The notes beneath the pieces were generated by a model that saw only the letters and a program-made list of their open reading frames with translations, searched no databases and was not told where the DNA came from. Source: Arsukibacterium ikkense (GTDB taxonomy: Bacteria > Pseudomonadota > Gammaproteobacteria > Enterobacterales > Alteromonadaceae). From it: a stretch of 64,000 bases of DNA. Positions 26,671 through 35,295 of this stretch are shown here, in pieces (position 1 is the first letter of the stretch; the number at the start of each line of letters is the position of its first letter). The position numbers and the translations under genes were made by a program. The DNA is taken from the NCBI RefSeq assembly GCF_000987775.1, contig NZ_LAHO01000005.1, positions 1 to 64,000 of the forward strand. The letters run 5' to 3'.

Positions 26671-26868
26671 ATGCCAAAGATGAAAACCAATAAAGGTGCC
26701 GCGAAGCGTTTCAAAAAAACCGCTTCTGGTAACTTTAAACGTAAGCAATCACACCTTCGCCACATCCTGACGAAGAAGACTTCTAAGCGTAAGCGTCAGT
26801 TAGGTCCAAAAACCTTAGTCGCTAAAGTAGACATTGCCGGCTTAGTCCGCTGCATGCCGTACGCATAA
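26671..26868 (+). CDS. rpmI: 50S ribosomal protein L35
   Basis: This small, very basic protein of the large ribosomal subunit (65 residues) opens [20 protein letters not shown], as is usual for the family, with HLRHILTKK and the Lys/Arg-rich middle following. It lies between infC and rplT, the universal order in gammaproteobacteria. The ribosome site is weak (GCGAG), consistent with coupling or control of this unit by L20. Confidence 0.97.
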   Translation: MPKMKTNKGAAKRFKKTASGNFKRKQSHLRHILTKKTSKRKRQLGPKTLVAKVDIAGLVRCMPYA

Positions 26869-26884
26869 ATCATAGGAGTCAGAA

Positions 26885-27241
26885 ATGCCAAGAGTTAAAC
26901 GTGGTGTAACGGCGCGCGCGCGTCATAAGAAGGTGTTAAACCAGGCCAAAGGTTACTACGGTGCCCGCAGTCGTGTTTATCGTGTTGCTTTCCAGGCCGT
27001 TATTAAAGCCGGTCAATATGCTTATCGTGACCGTCGTCAGCGTAAGCGTCAGTTCCGTCAGCTGTGGATCGCGCGTATTAACGCAGCGTCACGGATGAAC
27101 GGTTTATCTTACAGCCGTTTCATTGCAGGTCTGAAAAAAGCCTCTGTGGAAATCGATCGTAAGATCCTGGCCGACATCGCTGTATACGACAAAGCCGCTT
27201 TCACTGCTTTAGTATCTAAAGCAAAAGAAGCCTTAGTCTGA
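26885..27241 (+). CDS. rplT: 50S ribosomal protein L20
   Basis: L20 is an assembly-initiating large-subunit protein and the known repressor of its own operon through binding the rpmI leader. The sequence (118 residues) is highly conserved: [49 protein letters not shown] and [18 protein letters not shown] precedes the ATG, and the gap from rpmI is 16 bp. A strong terminator follows. Confidence 0.98.
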   Translation: MPRVKRGVTARARHKKVLNQAKGYYGARSRVYRVAFQAVIKAGQYAYRDRRQRKRQFRQLWIARINAASRMNGLSYSRFIAGLKKASVEIDRKILADIAVYDKAAFTALVSKAKEALV

Positions 27242-27262
27242 TATAAGCCGATAGCATCGGGA

Positions 27263-27317
27263 GCCACTTAACAGTGGCTTAAATACCCTCATTATCTTTT
27301 GATATGAGGGTATTTTT
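27263..27317 (+). terminator. Terminator after rplT
   Basis: A small hairpin (GCCACT/AGTGGC, 27263-27268 with 27273-27278) is followed by a longer stem, AATACCCTCAT with ATGAGGGTATT, ending in seven T at 27313-27319. It closes the thrS-rplT unit. Confidence 0.85.
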
Positions 27318-27350
27318 TTGGCTGTAATCTGCCTATCGTCAGTTGCCATA

Positions 27351-27376
27351 AAAAAACGGCTCAATTTTGAGCCGTT
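27351..27376 (-). terminator. Terminator of the NlpE-META gene
   Basis: The inverted repeat AACGGCTCA/TGAGCCGTT (27355-27363 with 27368-27376) has, on the minus strand, a T-run from the plus-strand A tract at 27350-27356. It ends the convergent lipoprotein gene. Confidence 0.82.
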
Positions 27377-27393
27377 GTTTAAACTGTGTGTTG

Positions 27394-28497
27394 TTAATTC
27401 AGTGCCGGTTTAAATTCTATTAATAAGTTATTGTCTTTGAACAGCTGCAGTTTATCACCGTTAACCTCAGCCCGGTCGGCCGCTTGCAGTGAGCTGGTAA
27501 ACTGCTGTTCAAGTTGGCTGCTGTCGCTACAGTACTTCTGAGTGCTGGCCAGGCCAGCAACATTTAAACGATTGGCACGTTGCTGATAACTGCCATTAAA
27601 ACTATTGCAGCCGGAAAAACCGTATAAGCGGTCTTGTCCATCAAAAATCATCCGCACATTCAGCTGTTGTGGCAGATAACGGCCTGCCAGTTTTTCGGCA
27701 CGCCAGACAATGCCATGAATTTTGCCTGGAGCATAAGGATCAGGGCATGCTGCATTCGGCCAGAACTGTTCAAACTTCTCTATCAACAACTGGCTTTCGC
27801 CTCGCTCATTATCACGTTTGCGGCCAACTAAGGTGGCGATAACGGCATTATTACGTAAGCGTTCATCCTGCTGATAATGACGCATCATCGGCAAATGATG
27901 CTGGGTATTGGCTACGGCCAGTGTTTCGCCAGACTGACAAAGAGTAAAAGTTGCCTGATTGTCCTGCAGCAGGTACAGCCCAAGCATCGGCTGGCGGCTA
28001 TCAAGTTTCACAAATTCGTTTTCGCGTTGTAGCTGATAATTTAACGCTGAACTGATGGGTTTACCGGCCAAATCCAGCATAGCGAGACGATTATTACTGG
28101 TAAAATAAAACGCTGGCAAGGTTTGCTGCTGATTAACCAGATGCAGGTTACGTTTTTCCAGCAGCCAGATACCTTTAATAATATTGATATCGCCGCGTTC
28201 CAGGTATTCCTGCCGTATTTCAAAGCGGCCATCACGATACAGGTTTAAATGATACTGAATACCAGGGCAGTCGGCACAGGGCAGGGTGCCACTGAAGCTG
28301 ACATCCGTGTCGATAAAAATTTGTTCGAAATTGGTGGCAACAGCTTCAGTAGTTGCACTGTTTGGCACAATGTCGTCAGTCAATGGTTGTGACAACAGCT
28401 CTGTGCTGCTGACCTGGGCCGGACTGCTTGTTTCAGGTGCAGGCAGTTGGCTACAGCCTGCCAATACCAATGCCGCTAGTAATAAGGACTTTTTCAT
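27394..28497 (-). CDS. Lipoprotein with NlpE-like and META (HslJ-like) domains
   Basis: This outer-membrane or periplasmic lipoprotein has 367 residues when started at the ATG at 28497 (MKKSLLLAALVLAGC, lipobox Cys15). An NlpE-type domain starts near residue 66 with FSGTLPCADCPGI. The CxxC (C74, C77) is the pair linked in E. coli NlpE to copper and redox sensing. The middle region carries segments like TLVGRKRDNERGESQLLIEKF. A C-terminal META domain (about 265-367) has the typical FSGCNSFNGSY. NlpE signals envelope stress to Cpx, but whether this fusion does is unknown. A longer frame from 28575 is rejected because it would bury the lipobox. Confidence 0.82.
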   Translation of the reverse strand: MKKSLLLAALVLAGCSQLPAPETSSPAQVSSTELLSQPLTDDIVPNSATTEAVATNFEQIFIDTDVSFSGTLPCADCPGIQYHLNLYRDGRFEIRQEYLERGDINIIKGIWLLEKRNLHLVNQQQTLPAFYFTSNNRLAMLDLAGKPISSALNYQLQRENEFVKLDSRQPMLGLYLLQDNQATFTLCQSGETLAVANTQHHLPMMRHYQQDERLRNNAVIATLVGRKRDNERGESQLLIEKFEQFWPNAACPDPYAPGKIHGIVWRAEKLAGRYLPQQLNVRMIFDGQDRLYGFSGCNSFNGSYQQRANRLNVAGLASTQKYCSDSSQLEQQFTSSLQAADRAEVNGDKLQLFKDNNLLIEFKPALN

Positions 28498-28561
28498 CTG
28501 CGTACCCTGAACTGAATTTGGCGTATTATAACGCAAAGCCCCGCTATGTATAACGGCAATT

Positions 28562-29443
28562 TTAACGTGATCCAAGCTGCAGATATTGCAATATTAGCTG
28601 CGCGGTATGCGCTGGGTTTTCCTGCATAAAGCAGTGACCGCCGGCAGTGGTCATACTTTGTACTGCAAGGTTGCGGCTTTGCCATTTTTTAACAGCTTTA
28701 CTAACAAAGGGGTAGCTGTTTGCGCCATAAATAACCAAAATTGGCGGGCACGGCAGGCTCAGTTGCTGCCAGAGTTTGTCGGGATAGGAGCTGAAAATCT
28801 CCGCTTCACGTTCAGGTTTACATTTTAAACTGAGGCCATGCTCAGAGGGTGCCAGTGCATGTTCAATGTAAGCGGCTAGCGCTTCGGGCTGCCAGTTTTT
28901 AAACATGCCCCTGTTTGTCAGATAATTTATGGCAGCACTCTTATCAGGCCAGTGCTGGCGACGACGCAAGGCCGCTTTGGCCATCGGGTTTTTCCGGTAC
29001 AGGCCAACGCCGTTTAATGAGCGCATAACTGTCAGCATCGATGGGGTAAACAGCACGGGATCAAGCAAGATCACCTGCCCAAATGGACTGTTAGCATTGC
29101 AATGCATTAATGCCGTTAACACCCCTCCAAAACTATGGCCTACGCCGATAATGGGCTGCCCGGCAAACAGCTGACGGTGTGCTTGTAATGCCTGCTTGGC
29201 AAGTTCGGCACTGGCATTCCAACCTAAAAAAGGCCCGCCATGGTCACTGTCGCCATGGCCCTGGGCATCAGATAAGAAAAAATCAAAATGTGCTTGTAAT
29301 TGTTGCAGCAATGGCAGGTAAGTGCGACTGCAAAAACCGTTGCCATGCAGCAAATGCAACACGGGTTTGCCGCTGGGTTGGCTGTGATAGCCGCGTAACG
29401 TAAAACCATAGTGAGTAGGGTAGTGCCAGGGGATCAGATCCAC
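28562..29443 (-). CDS. Alpha/beta hydrolase
   Basis: This cytoplasmic serine hydrolase (293 residues) shows the oxyanion segment LLHGNGFCSRTY, SDAQGHGDSD, the nucleophile elbow GVGHSFGG (Ser about residue 103) and a late His in GGHCFMQENPAHT (about 273). The acid is probably near IYGANSYPF. Family members include esterases, lipases and pathway hydrolases, and the substrate cannot be read. It lies between upp and the NlpE-META gene on the same strand, with a 64-bp gap to the latter. Confidence 0.87.
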   Translation of the reverse strand: MDLIPWHYPTHYGFTLRGYHSQPSGKPVLHLLHGNGFCSRTYLPLLQQLQAHFDFFLSDAQGHGDSDHGGPFLGWNASAELAKQALQAHRQLFAGQPIIGVGHSFGGVLTALMHCNANSPFGQVILLDPVLFTPSMLTVMRSLNGVGLYRKNPMAKAALRRRQHWPDKSAAINYLTNRGMFKNWQPEALAAYIEHALAPSEHGLSLKCKPEREAEIFSSYPDKLWQQLSLPCPPILVIYGANSYPFVSKAVKKWQSRNLAVQSMTTAGGHCFMQENPAHTAQLILQYLQLGSR

Positions 29444-29461
29444 AAATTATACTCATTAACT

Positions 29462-29483
29462 AAAAATGGCACCAAAGTGCCAT
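29462..29483 (-). terminator. Terminator after upp
   Basis: On the minus strand the stem ATGGCAC/GTGCCAT (29466-29472 with 29477-29483, 4-nt loop) is followed by five T. It separates upp from the hydrolase gene. Confidence 0.85.
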
Positions 29484-29506
29484 GTTTTATGCGGACAGGC
29501 AAGCGG

Positions 29507-30133
29507 TTAGCGGGTACCGAATAACTTATCACCGGCATCGCCCAGGCCAGGCAGAATATAGCCGTGCTCATTCAGGCAGCGGTCTATTGCTGCCGTATAG
29601 ATCTCAACATCGGGATGTGCATCTGACAATGCTTTAATTCCTTCGGGCGCGGCCACCAGCACCAGTGCTTTAATATGCTTACAACCCTGTTTTTTCAATA
29701 AATCGATGGTGGCGATCATGGAACCACCGGTCGCCAGCATGGGATCGACTACCAACGCCAACCGCTGGTCTAATTCTGCTGCCAGCTTGTGAAAGTAGGG
29801 TACCGGTTGCAAGGTGCTTTCGTCGCGGTAAATCCCCACCACACTAATGCGGGCACTGGGCAATAAATCCAGAACGCCATCGAGCATACCCAGGCCTGCC
29901 CGCAGAATGGGCACTATAGTGACTTTTTTGCCCTGAATTTGTTCAATCTGACATTCGCCGTTCCAGGTATTGATCGTGGTGGTTTCAGTGGCTAAATCTT
30001 TGGTCGCTTCATAGGTTAGCAAGCTACCAAGCTCACCGGCCAACTGCCGAAACTGTTTGGTACTGATATCGGCATCCCGTAGCAGGCCGATTTTATGTTG
30101 TACCAGCGGGTGTTTTACTTCTGTTACCTGCAT
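29507..30133 (-). CDS. upp: Uracil phosphoribosyltransferase
   Basis: Upp salvages uracil to UMP using PRPP. The PRPP-binding motif [12 protein letters not shown] (about residue 130) and the uracil-binding [17 protein letters not shown] at the C-terminus are intact. The ATG at 30133 ([14 protein letters not shown]) gives 208 residues, the E. coli length, with GAGGAA upstream. A start at 30202 would add 23 untypical residues and overlap the HD-GYP gene. It follows that gene after 46 bp on the same strand. Confidence 0.97.
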   Translation of the reverse strand: MQVTEVKHPLVQHKIGLLRDADISTKQFRQLAGELGSLLTYEATKDLATETTTINTWNGECQIEQIQGKKVTIVPILRAGLGMLDGVLDLLPSARISVVGIYRDESTLQPVPYFHKLAAELDQRLALVVDPMLATGGSMIATIDLLKKQGCKHIKALVLVAAPEGIKALSDAHPDVEIYTAAIDRCLNEHGYILPGLGDAGDKLFGTR

Positions 30134-30179
30134 GCTGGGTTCCTCATGCTTTGCTCCTGTTGCTTTTTTGCTAAGTGGT

Positions 30180-31442
30180 TTAGCCCGGTTTACCCTGGAC
30201 ATAATAACTTACCTGGGCCCTGGGGTTCAGATATTCCCGCACCCGTTCGGGTAAGCTGGCCACGCTGAGCACTTTACTGATAGCAAGTTCATCGCTATCC
30301 AGACTGATGATCGGAGCTTCCAGCCTGGGAACATCCGGCTCGTAAATCATGACGTTAGGTTGCAATAAGCTGTTGCTGTTTACTGACATCACCATCGCTA
30401 TTCGCTGGTCGCTTAACATTACCACAGTACCAGGTGGATATACGCCCATCATTTTAATCATCACCCGCATGGTAGTGTCATCCAGTTTACCTTTCATGCT
30501 TTTATACATATAAGCCAGCGCATGATGAGGCGAGCGGGCTTTGGCCGGATCGGCAGGGTGACAAAGATTGTCAAATTCGTTAACGACTGCGACGACATGG
30601 GCTAATTTATTAATTTGTTCATTTTTAAGGGCTTTGGGATAGCCAGTACCATCCAGGTATTCATGGTGCTGTTCAATAATTGGCCAGGCTTCGAGCGGAA
30701 AGGTATCAGCCAAGCTCACCAGATCAGTACCGAATTTAGTATGCATCTTTAATAAATTTTGTTCAGGTGCGGTTAGTGGCGTGGTTTTTCGTAAAATCTG
30801 GCTGGGTACTTTTAGTTTGCCAATGTCATGAAAAAGGGCGCCAATACCGATAATTTTAATATCAGCAGCCGAAAATCCAAGATTTCGCGCTAACATCATA
30901 CTAACGATAGAAACGTTAAGCACATGGTAGTACAAGGTTTCTTGATCTTTGTTACCTGAGGATATTAAGTGCAGGATCAGGCTTTCGGCATTAACAATGG
31001 TTTCTACCAGCTGGCTTATCAGTTGCGAGGCTTCAGTAATGGCATTTAATGGCCGGCTGCTTACCTGTTTCATCAGGTCGCGCACCTGATTTAAAGAATG
31101 GTTAAAAGCTTTCTCAGTTTTCTGAATATCCCGCCGGTGCGCTTTGGCTTGCTCAATGCGGCGCATTTTATCTGCCAGCATTTTAGTCTGTGCTTCAGAC
31201 ATTTTACTGTTAAATTCAATTTCTTCGCCTGCAGAGCGCTCTGCAATATCAAGGGTTATCTGCTTGCTTTTTTCCGGGAAAAAATACACATAATCCAGCT
31301 CCAGATTTTTAATAATGTGCAATTGTTGCTCGTTTTCAACCAGCATATTGCTAGATAAAAATGGGTGCTTCATCCAACCACTTGGCAGTTTAATGGCGTA
31401 GCCTAATTTAACTTGTTCCGGTTTAATTTTAAGGGCAGACAA
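30180..31442 (-). CDS. HD-GYP domain cyclic-di-GMP phosphodiesterase
   Basis: This probable c-di-GMP hydrolase has 420 residues. A DUF3391 N-terminal domain (about 1-130) precedes the HD-GYP domain, with [11 protein letters not shown] (HD pair near residue 206), further metal ligands, and [13 protein letters not shown] carrying the HHE and GYP signature. All the catalytic residues of the family appear present, so it should be active. The start is TTG, supported by GGAG 5 bp upstream. No membrane segment is seen, so it is cytoplasmic and likely affects motility or biofilm state. Confidence 0.92.
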   Translation of the reverse strand: MSALKIKPEQVKLGYAIKLPSGWMKHPFLSSNMLVENEQQLHIIKNLELDYVYFFPEKSKQITLDIAERSAGEEIEFNSKMSEAQTKMLADKMRRIEQAKAHRRDIQKTEKAFNHSLNQVRDLMKQVSSRPLNAITEASQLISQLVETIVNAESLILHLISSGNKDQETLYYHVLNVSIVSMMLARNLGFSAADIKIIGIGALFHDIGKLKVPSQILRKTTPLTAPEQNLLKMHTKFGTDLVSLADTFPLEAWPIIEQHHEYLDGTGYPKALKNEQINKLAHVVAVVNEFDNLCHPADPAKARSPHHALAYMYKSMKGKLDDTTMRVMIKMMGVYPPGTVVMLSDQRIAMVMSVNSNSLLQPNVMIYEPDVPRLEAPIISLDSDELAISKVLSVASLPERVREYLNPRAQVSYYVQGKPG

Positions 31443-31522
31443 ACACTACTCCATATAAGAAGCTAACAACATTAGTGTCTAGTGTAAGTAACGCAAAGCG
31501 GCTACGCCAGCTTTAACTTTAT

Positions 31523-31545
31523 GAAAAAGGGGCTTTTAGGCCCCT
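31523..31545 (-). terminator. Terminator of the TonB receptor gene
   Basis: The stem AGGGGC/GCCCCT (31528-31533 with 31540-31545), read on the minus strand, is followed by five T. It lies 35 bp after the receptor stop. Confidence 0.85.
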
Positions 31546-31580
31546 ATCTTGTGTTGGATCAGTGTTGTGTCAGATGAGTT

Positions 31581-34184
31581 TTAAAAGTTGATGGTGTAAC
31601 GTGCAGTCCATAAGGTACCAATCCAGTCATGTACTGAACTGGCATAGCCGTTCGTTGGCGATGAGGCATAAGGTGGCTTTTTGTCTGTTAAGTTGCGTAC
31701 TGACAGTAAGATACGTTGATTGTCGGTAAGCTCGTAGCCAATACTGCCACTAAACACCAGCCAGGCATCCAGAGTTTCGTTGCCACCAAACTTAAAGTCA
31801 CCGTCACCCAGTTTACTGATGTAGTGAGCTGACAGGCTGGCGCTCCAGTTATTCAGGCTCCAGTCGCTACCAAAATCGGCCACAAAATCAGGCCGGGCAA
31901 TTTCATTGGCACCACTGAGTTTACCCAGCAAGTCTTCTTTGCCGCTTTCAGGGTTAATTTGCCGCTGATATGAAAAAGTCTTGGTGCCGGCAGCATACAG
32001 TTTAAAGGTACCGAATCCAGCGGTATGCAGGCTGTAGTTAATGTTAACATCAACGCCATCTGTTTGCTGGCGACCAACGTTGAAGAAGCCAGTTCTTAAA
32101 AATACCAGGTCGTCACCCGCATCCAGTACACAACCGAACTCGCCGTTTAGTGCTGCTATGCTGTTAGTCGTAGGCGCGGTGCCGGCAATACAGGCTTTAA
32201 GGGTAGTATTGGCATCCACATCAACAATGTCAGTATGCTCATAACGCCAGTAATCAGCGGTAATTTGCAGGTTTTCAGTCAGGTTCCATGAAAAACCAAT
32301 ATTAATGGCTTCTGAGTTTTCAGCGTCTAAGCCACGATTACCGAGTGTTTCCTGATCAAATTCCAGCTCACCAAACGAAGCACCAAAAGTACCACATAGT
32401 GCGTTAAAGGGTTGAGCAGCGCCACAGTTGATGTAGGCCGAGCCCAGAGACTCACCGGCGCCCAGTTGTGACAGGGAAGGGGCTCTGAAACCGGTGCTCC
32501 ATGAGGTCCGTAGAATAAGTTCGTCGGTTGCCCGGTAGCGCAGCGATAATTTAGGGTTGGTATCACCGCCAAAATCACTGTAGTGGTCATAACGCAATGC
32601 GGCAATCAGATCAAGGCTGTCGGTGACAGGCACGTTAAACTCTGCATAAGCCGCATATTGGGTACGATCTGCTGCAGCATCACTGGCACCCAGAGCAAAA
32701 ACGCCACCACTTTGGGCTATTTGCGAAGGGCGATCAAAGATATCTTCACTACGGAACTCGCCACCAAATACCGCGCTGATATTGCCTGCCGGTAATTCCA
32801 GCGCTAAATCGCCGGCGATATTAAAGTCCAGTGAGAAAACTTCAGACTCTCCCACACGTGGCGCCAGTTCGCGCACCGCGGCAATAGCAGCACTATTGTT
32901 ATCACGGCCTAAATTAAAAGGGTTAAAAGTACCATTCGCAATGCCGTTAGTTACTTTATCGCGGCCCATATAGCCCTGGACATGGGTAATTTCATTTTCG
33001 GTTTTACCGTAAGTGGCGGCCGTTTCCCAGGACCACAGGCCCAATTCACCCCGTAATCCGGCTAATAACCGGTAGCTGGTAGTGTCATAATCCTGTAGCC
33101 GGGTTTCCGGGAAACGGGAGCGAACGCGGATCTGATTCATTTGACCATCGGCGGCATCGATATCGCGGGCCCATTGCGGCACCAGCGGTGAATTACCGGC
33201 AATCCTTACATCAAAGGCTGCGGCCGAATCGTATGCCGAACCGCTATTATTCTGAAACATGGCTTCGGCAAAAAATTCATTACCGTTAGCCAGCTGGTAA
33301 TTGTGGTGCAGGGTAGCGCCAATAGCCGTAGTATCAGGCTGAATAGCGCGTTCGATAACGTAGTCATAGCGACAACGGGTGCCGCCGTTACTGACATCTG
33401 TGCCACACCACGGCTCGGCATAATCGCTACCGTCAATGGTTACCCGGGTGCTGGACTTTAATGTCACGTCAATAGGGCGGTCACTGTTAAATAATGCTTT
33501 GCGGTCAAAGTAATCAACGACCAGTGTGGTGTTGCTGTTTTCGGTATTGAAGCCGCCAACATAGGTCAGATTGGTGCGGCCAAAATTACTGCTTTTGGTA
33601 TCGTCGCCATAGGACACTGAAATCTCGTGGCCTTCAACGTCTTTACGCAGGATAAAGTTAATGACCCCGGCTATGGCATCAGAGCCATAAACAGAGGAGG
33701 CGCCGTCGGTCAATACTTCCACCCTCTCCAGGGCAGACATCGGAATGGAGTTAACGTTGACAAAGGAATCAAAACCATTGGTAAAGGAGTCAACAGCAAC
33801 CCGGCGACCATTAACTAACACCAGTGTGGAGCTACTACCTAGTCCCCGTAAACTGACCCCTGACGAACCGGCAGGAGAACCATCAGCGCCACCGACACCG
33901 CCATTTTCAGTGAAGGTACCGGCACTCGAGGCCTGGGGCAGATCACGCAGAAAGGAGCCCACGCTGTCATAACCACGCCGGGCCATATCATCGCGGCTGA
34001 ATATCTGCACCGGGTTGGCGCCTTCCATATCCACGCCTTTTAAGCGTGAACCAGTGATTTGAATTTTTTCAATCTTCTGCTCTTCGGCAGCGTTTTCCTC
34101 AGCGGCCAGAACATGTTGGCCGGTAGTGGCCAATATAACTGCTGCGCTTAAGGTCGATAGCTTCATTTTTGCTTTAAAGTACAT
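31581..34184 (-). CDS. TonB-dependent outer-membrane receptor
   Basis: This outer-membrane active importer (867 residues) has a signal peptide ending near QHVLAAEE, a TonB-box-like IEKIQITGSR (about residue 40) and a plug domain with SGVSLRGLGSSSTLVLVNGRR and GAINFI-like GVINFILRKD. A 22-strand barrel follows, ending LWTARYTINF with the terminal Phe. The start is the ATG at 34184, because the ribosome site AGAGGA abuts the earlier ATG at 34190 but lies 6 bp from this one. The substrate is unknown. Relatives in alteromonads take up peptides, glycans or siderophores. No regulator or enzyme beside it points to one. Confidence 0.9.
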   Translation of the reverse strand: MYFKAKMKLSTLSAAVILATTGQHVLAAEENAAEEQKIEKIQITGSRLKGVDMEGANPVQIFSRDDMARRGYDSVGSFLRDLPQASSAGTFTENGGVGGADGSPAGSSGVSLRGLGSSSTLVLVNGRRVAVDSFTNGFDSFVNVNSIPMSALERVEVLTDGASSVYGSDAIAGVINFILRKDVEGHEISVSYGDDTKSSNFGRTNLTYVGGFNTENSNTTLVVDYFDRKALFNSDRPIDVTLKSSTRVTIDGSDYAEPWCGTDVSNGGTRCRYDYVIERAIQPDTTAIGATLHHNYQLANGNEFFAEAMFQNNSGSAYDSAAAFDVRIAGNSPLVPQWARDIDAADGQMNQIRVRSRFPETRLQDYDTTSYRLLAGLRGELGLWSWETAATYGKTENEITHVQGYMGRDKVTNGIANGTFNPFNLGRDNNSAAIAAVRELAPRVGESEVFSLDFNIAGDLALELPAGNISAVFGGEFRSEDIFDRPSQIAQSGGVFALGASDAAADRTQYAAYAEFNVPVTDSLDLIAALRYDHYSDFGGDTNPKLSLRYRATDELILRTSWSTGFRAPSLSQLGAGESLGSAYINCGAAQPFNALCGTFGASFGELEFDQETLGNRGLDAENSEAINIGFSWNLTENLQITADYWRYEHTDIVDVDANTTLKACIAGTAPTTNSIAALNGEFGCVLDAGDDLVFLRTGFFNVGRQQTDGVDVNINYSLHTAGFGTFKLYAAGTKTFSYQRQINPESGKEDLLGKLSGANEIARPDFVADFGSDWSLNNWSASLSAHYISKLGDGDFKFGGNETLDAWLVFSGSIGYELTDNQRILLSVRNLTDKKPPYASSPTNGYASSVHDWIGTLWTARYTINF

Positions 34185-34548
34185 ACACATTCCTCTGGAT
34201 TACAAACGTTGCCTTTATCGGCAATCTGATTAAAAAAGGGAAAAGTGCGTCAAAGCAGAAACGTAAAGTAACCCCTCTGGCAAGTTAAAGGCAGTAAAAT
34301 ACTGAGATTATTTAATATGCATGTAAGGGGCAGCCTCTGCCTGACGCAGAGGGAGAACTAATTATTGAACCATTCAGATAGGTAGAACGGAGGGCAGTAG
34401 TAGCGATGATTGCTTGCGCATTTTTGCATCAGGCTGCTCTCCGGAAGATGTGACATGATTAAGATAACAGCAAAGTTCGCTCAGCGGCGAAATAATGTCA
34501 AGCTATTTTTATTATGCTCATCAAGTCTGACCAGTAATGTTTTCTGGC

Positions 34549-34577
34549 TTGACAACTTCTGGATTCAAACGTACATT
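34549..34577 (+). promoter_or_regulatory. psrA-fadE promoter
   Basis: A consensus -35 TTGACA (34549-34554), a 17-bp spacer and a -10 TACATT (34572-34577) make a strong sigma70 promoter. Transcription would begin near 34584, about 25 nt before the psrA ATG. Confidence 0.75.
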
Positions 34578-34578
34578 T

Positions 34579-34592
34579 CAAACACTTGTTTA
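34579..34592. promoter_or_regulatory. Candidate PsrA operator
   Basis: CAAAC-ACTT-GTTTA fits the published PsrA pattern of GAAAC or CAAAC, a spacer of 2-4, and GTTTG or similar. It covers the predicted transcription start, so the regulator would repress itself and fadE. A half-site repeat TTCAAAC (34564-34570) lies in the spacer. Confidence 0.6.
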
Positions 34593-34608
34593 AATTTGTG
34601 TGGTGGGC

Positions 34609-35283
34609 ATGGTCGCAAAACAAAATACCCAACAAAAAATTCTTGATGCGGCGCAAAGTCTGTTTGCTGACACCGGCTTTAACGATACGTCTTTGCGTCA
34701 GATCACCAGTTTGGCCGAAGTGAATCTGGCCGCTGTCAATTATCATTTTGGTTCGAAAAAAGAGCTGATTCAGGCGGTGTTGCAACGCTATTTACGCGTG
34801 TTGATGGCTCGTTTAGATCAGGAGTTTAACCAGTTGCTGGCGGTGCAGCATCCCAATAACCTGACACAGGTGCTGGCTGTTTTTGTTAAACCCTTGCTGG
34901 AACTTAATTCGGTGCACACCAATGGCACCCGGATATTTTTACAGTTGCTGGGGCGTGGCTACACCGATGTGCAAGGCCATTTGCGCTGGTTTATTAACCA
35001 GCATTATGGCCGGGTACTTGATAAATTTGTGTTACTGGTGCAGCAATCCTGCCCGGAGTTGCCAGCCAGTGAGTTGTTCTGGCGCTTGCATTTTTCGTTG
35101 GGCACTATTGTTTTTACCATGGCATCAAATGAAGCGCTTGCCGAGATTGCGCAGGCAGATTTTAACGAAGAAGTTGATATTGAAGGCGTTATTCAACGTT
35201 TGCTGCCGTATTTAGCAGCAGGTATTGCCGCGCCGGTTTTTACTCGTTCACAACCTCAGCAGCAGTTACGCTCAGGTACTTAA
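34609..35283 (+). CDS. psrA: TetR-family regulator of fatty-acid degradation (PsrA)
   Basis: This repressor (224 residues from the ATG at 34609, MVAKQNTQQ) is released by long-chain acyl ligands. The N-terminal helix-turn-helix QKILDAAQSLFADTGFNDTSL and SLAEVNLAAVNYHFGSKKELIQAV closely resembles PsrA of pseudomonads and alteromonads. The C-terminal ligand domain is of the same type. It precedes fadE by 12 bp and has a PsrA-like site on its promoter, which strengthens the name. Upstream GTG codons at 34600 are less likely starts. Confidence 0.8.
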   Translation: MVAKQNTQQKILDAAQSLFADTGFNDTSLRQITSLAEVNLAAVNYHFGSKKELIQAVLQRYLRVLMARLDQEFNQLLAVQHPNNLTQVLAVFVKPLLELNSVHTNGTRIFLQLLGRGYTDVQGHLRWFINQHYGRVLDKFVLLVQQSCPELPASELFWRLHFSLGTIVFTMASNEALAEIAQADFNEEVDIEGVIQRLLPYLAAGIAAPVFTRSQPQQQLRSGT

Positions 35284-35295
35284 AGGAAGTCTGTT

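Larger units (their letters stand above)
34185..34608. other. Intergenic region between TonB receptor and psrA
   Basis: These 424 bp carry the divergent control regions. A strong hairpin CCTCTGC/GCAGAGG (34334-34340 with 34346-34352, 5-nt loop) with no T-run may belong to the receptor's leader. TTGCC/GGCAA (34210-34214, 34219-34223) is a weaker stem near the receptor start. The psrA promoter and operator are listed separately. I see no gene in 34360-34540. Confidence 0.5.
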
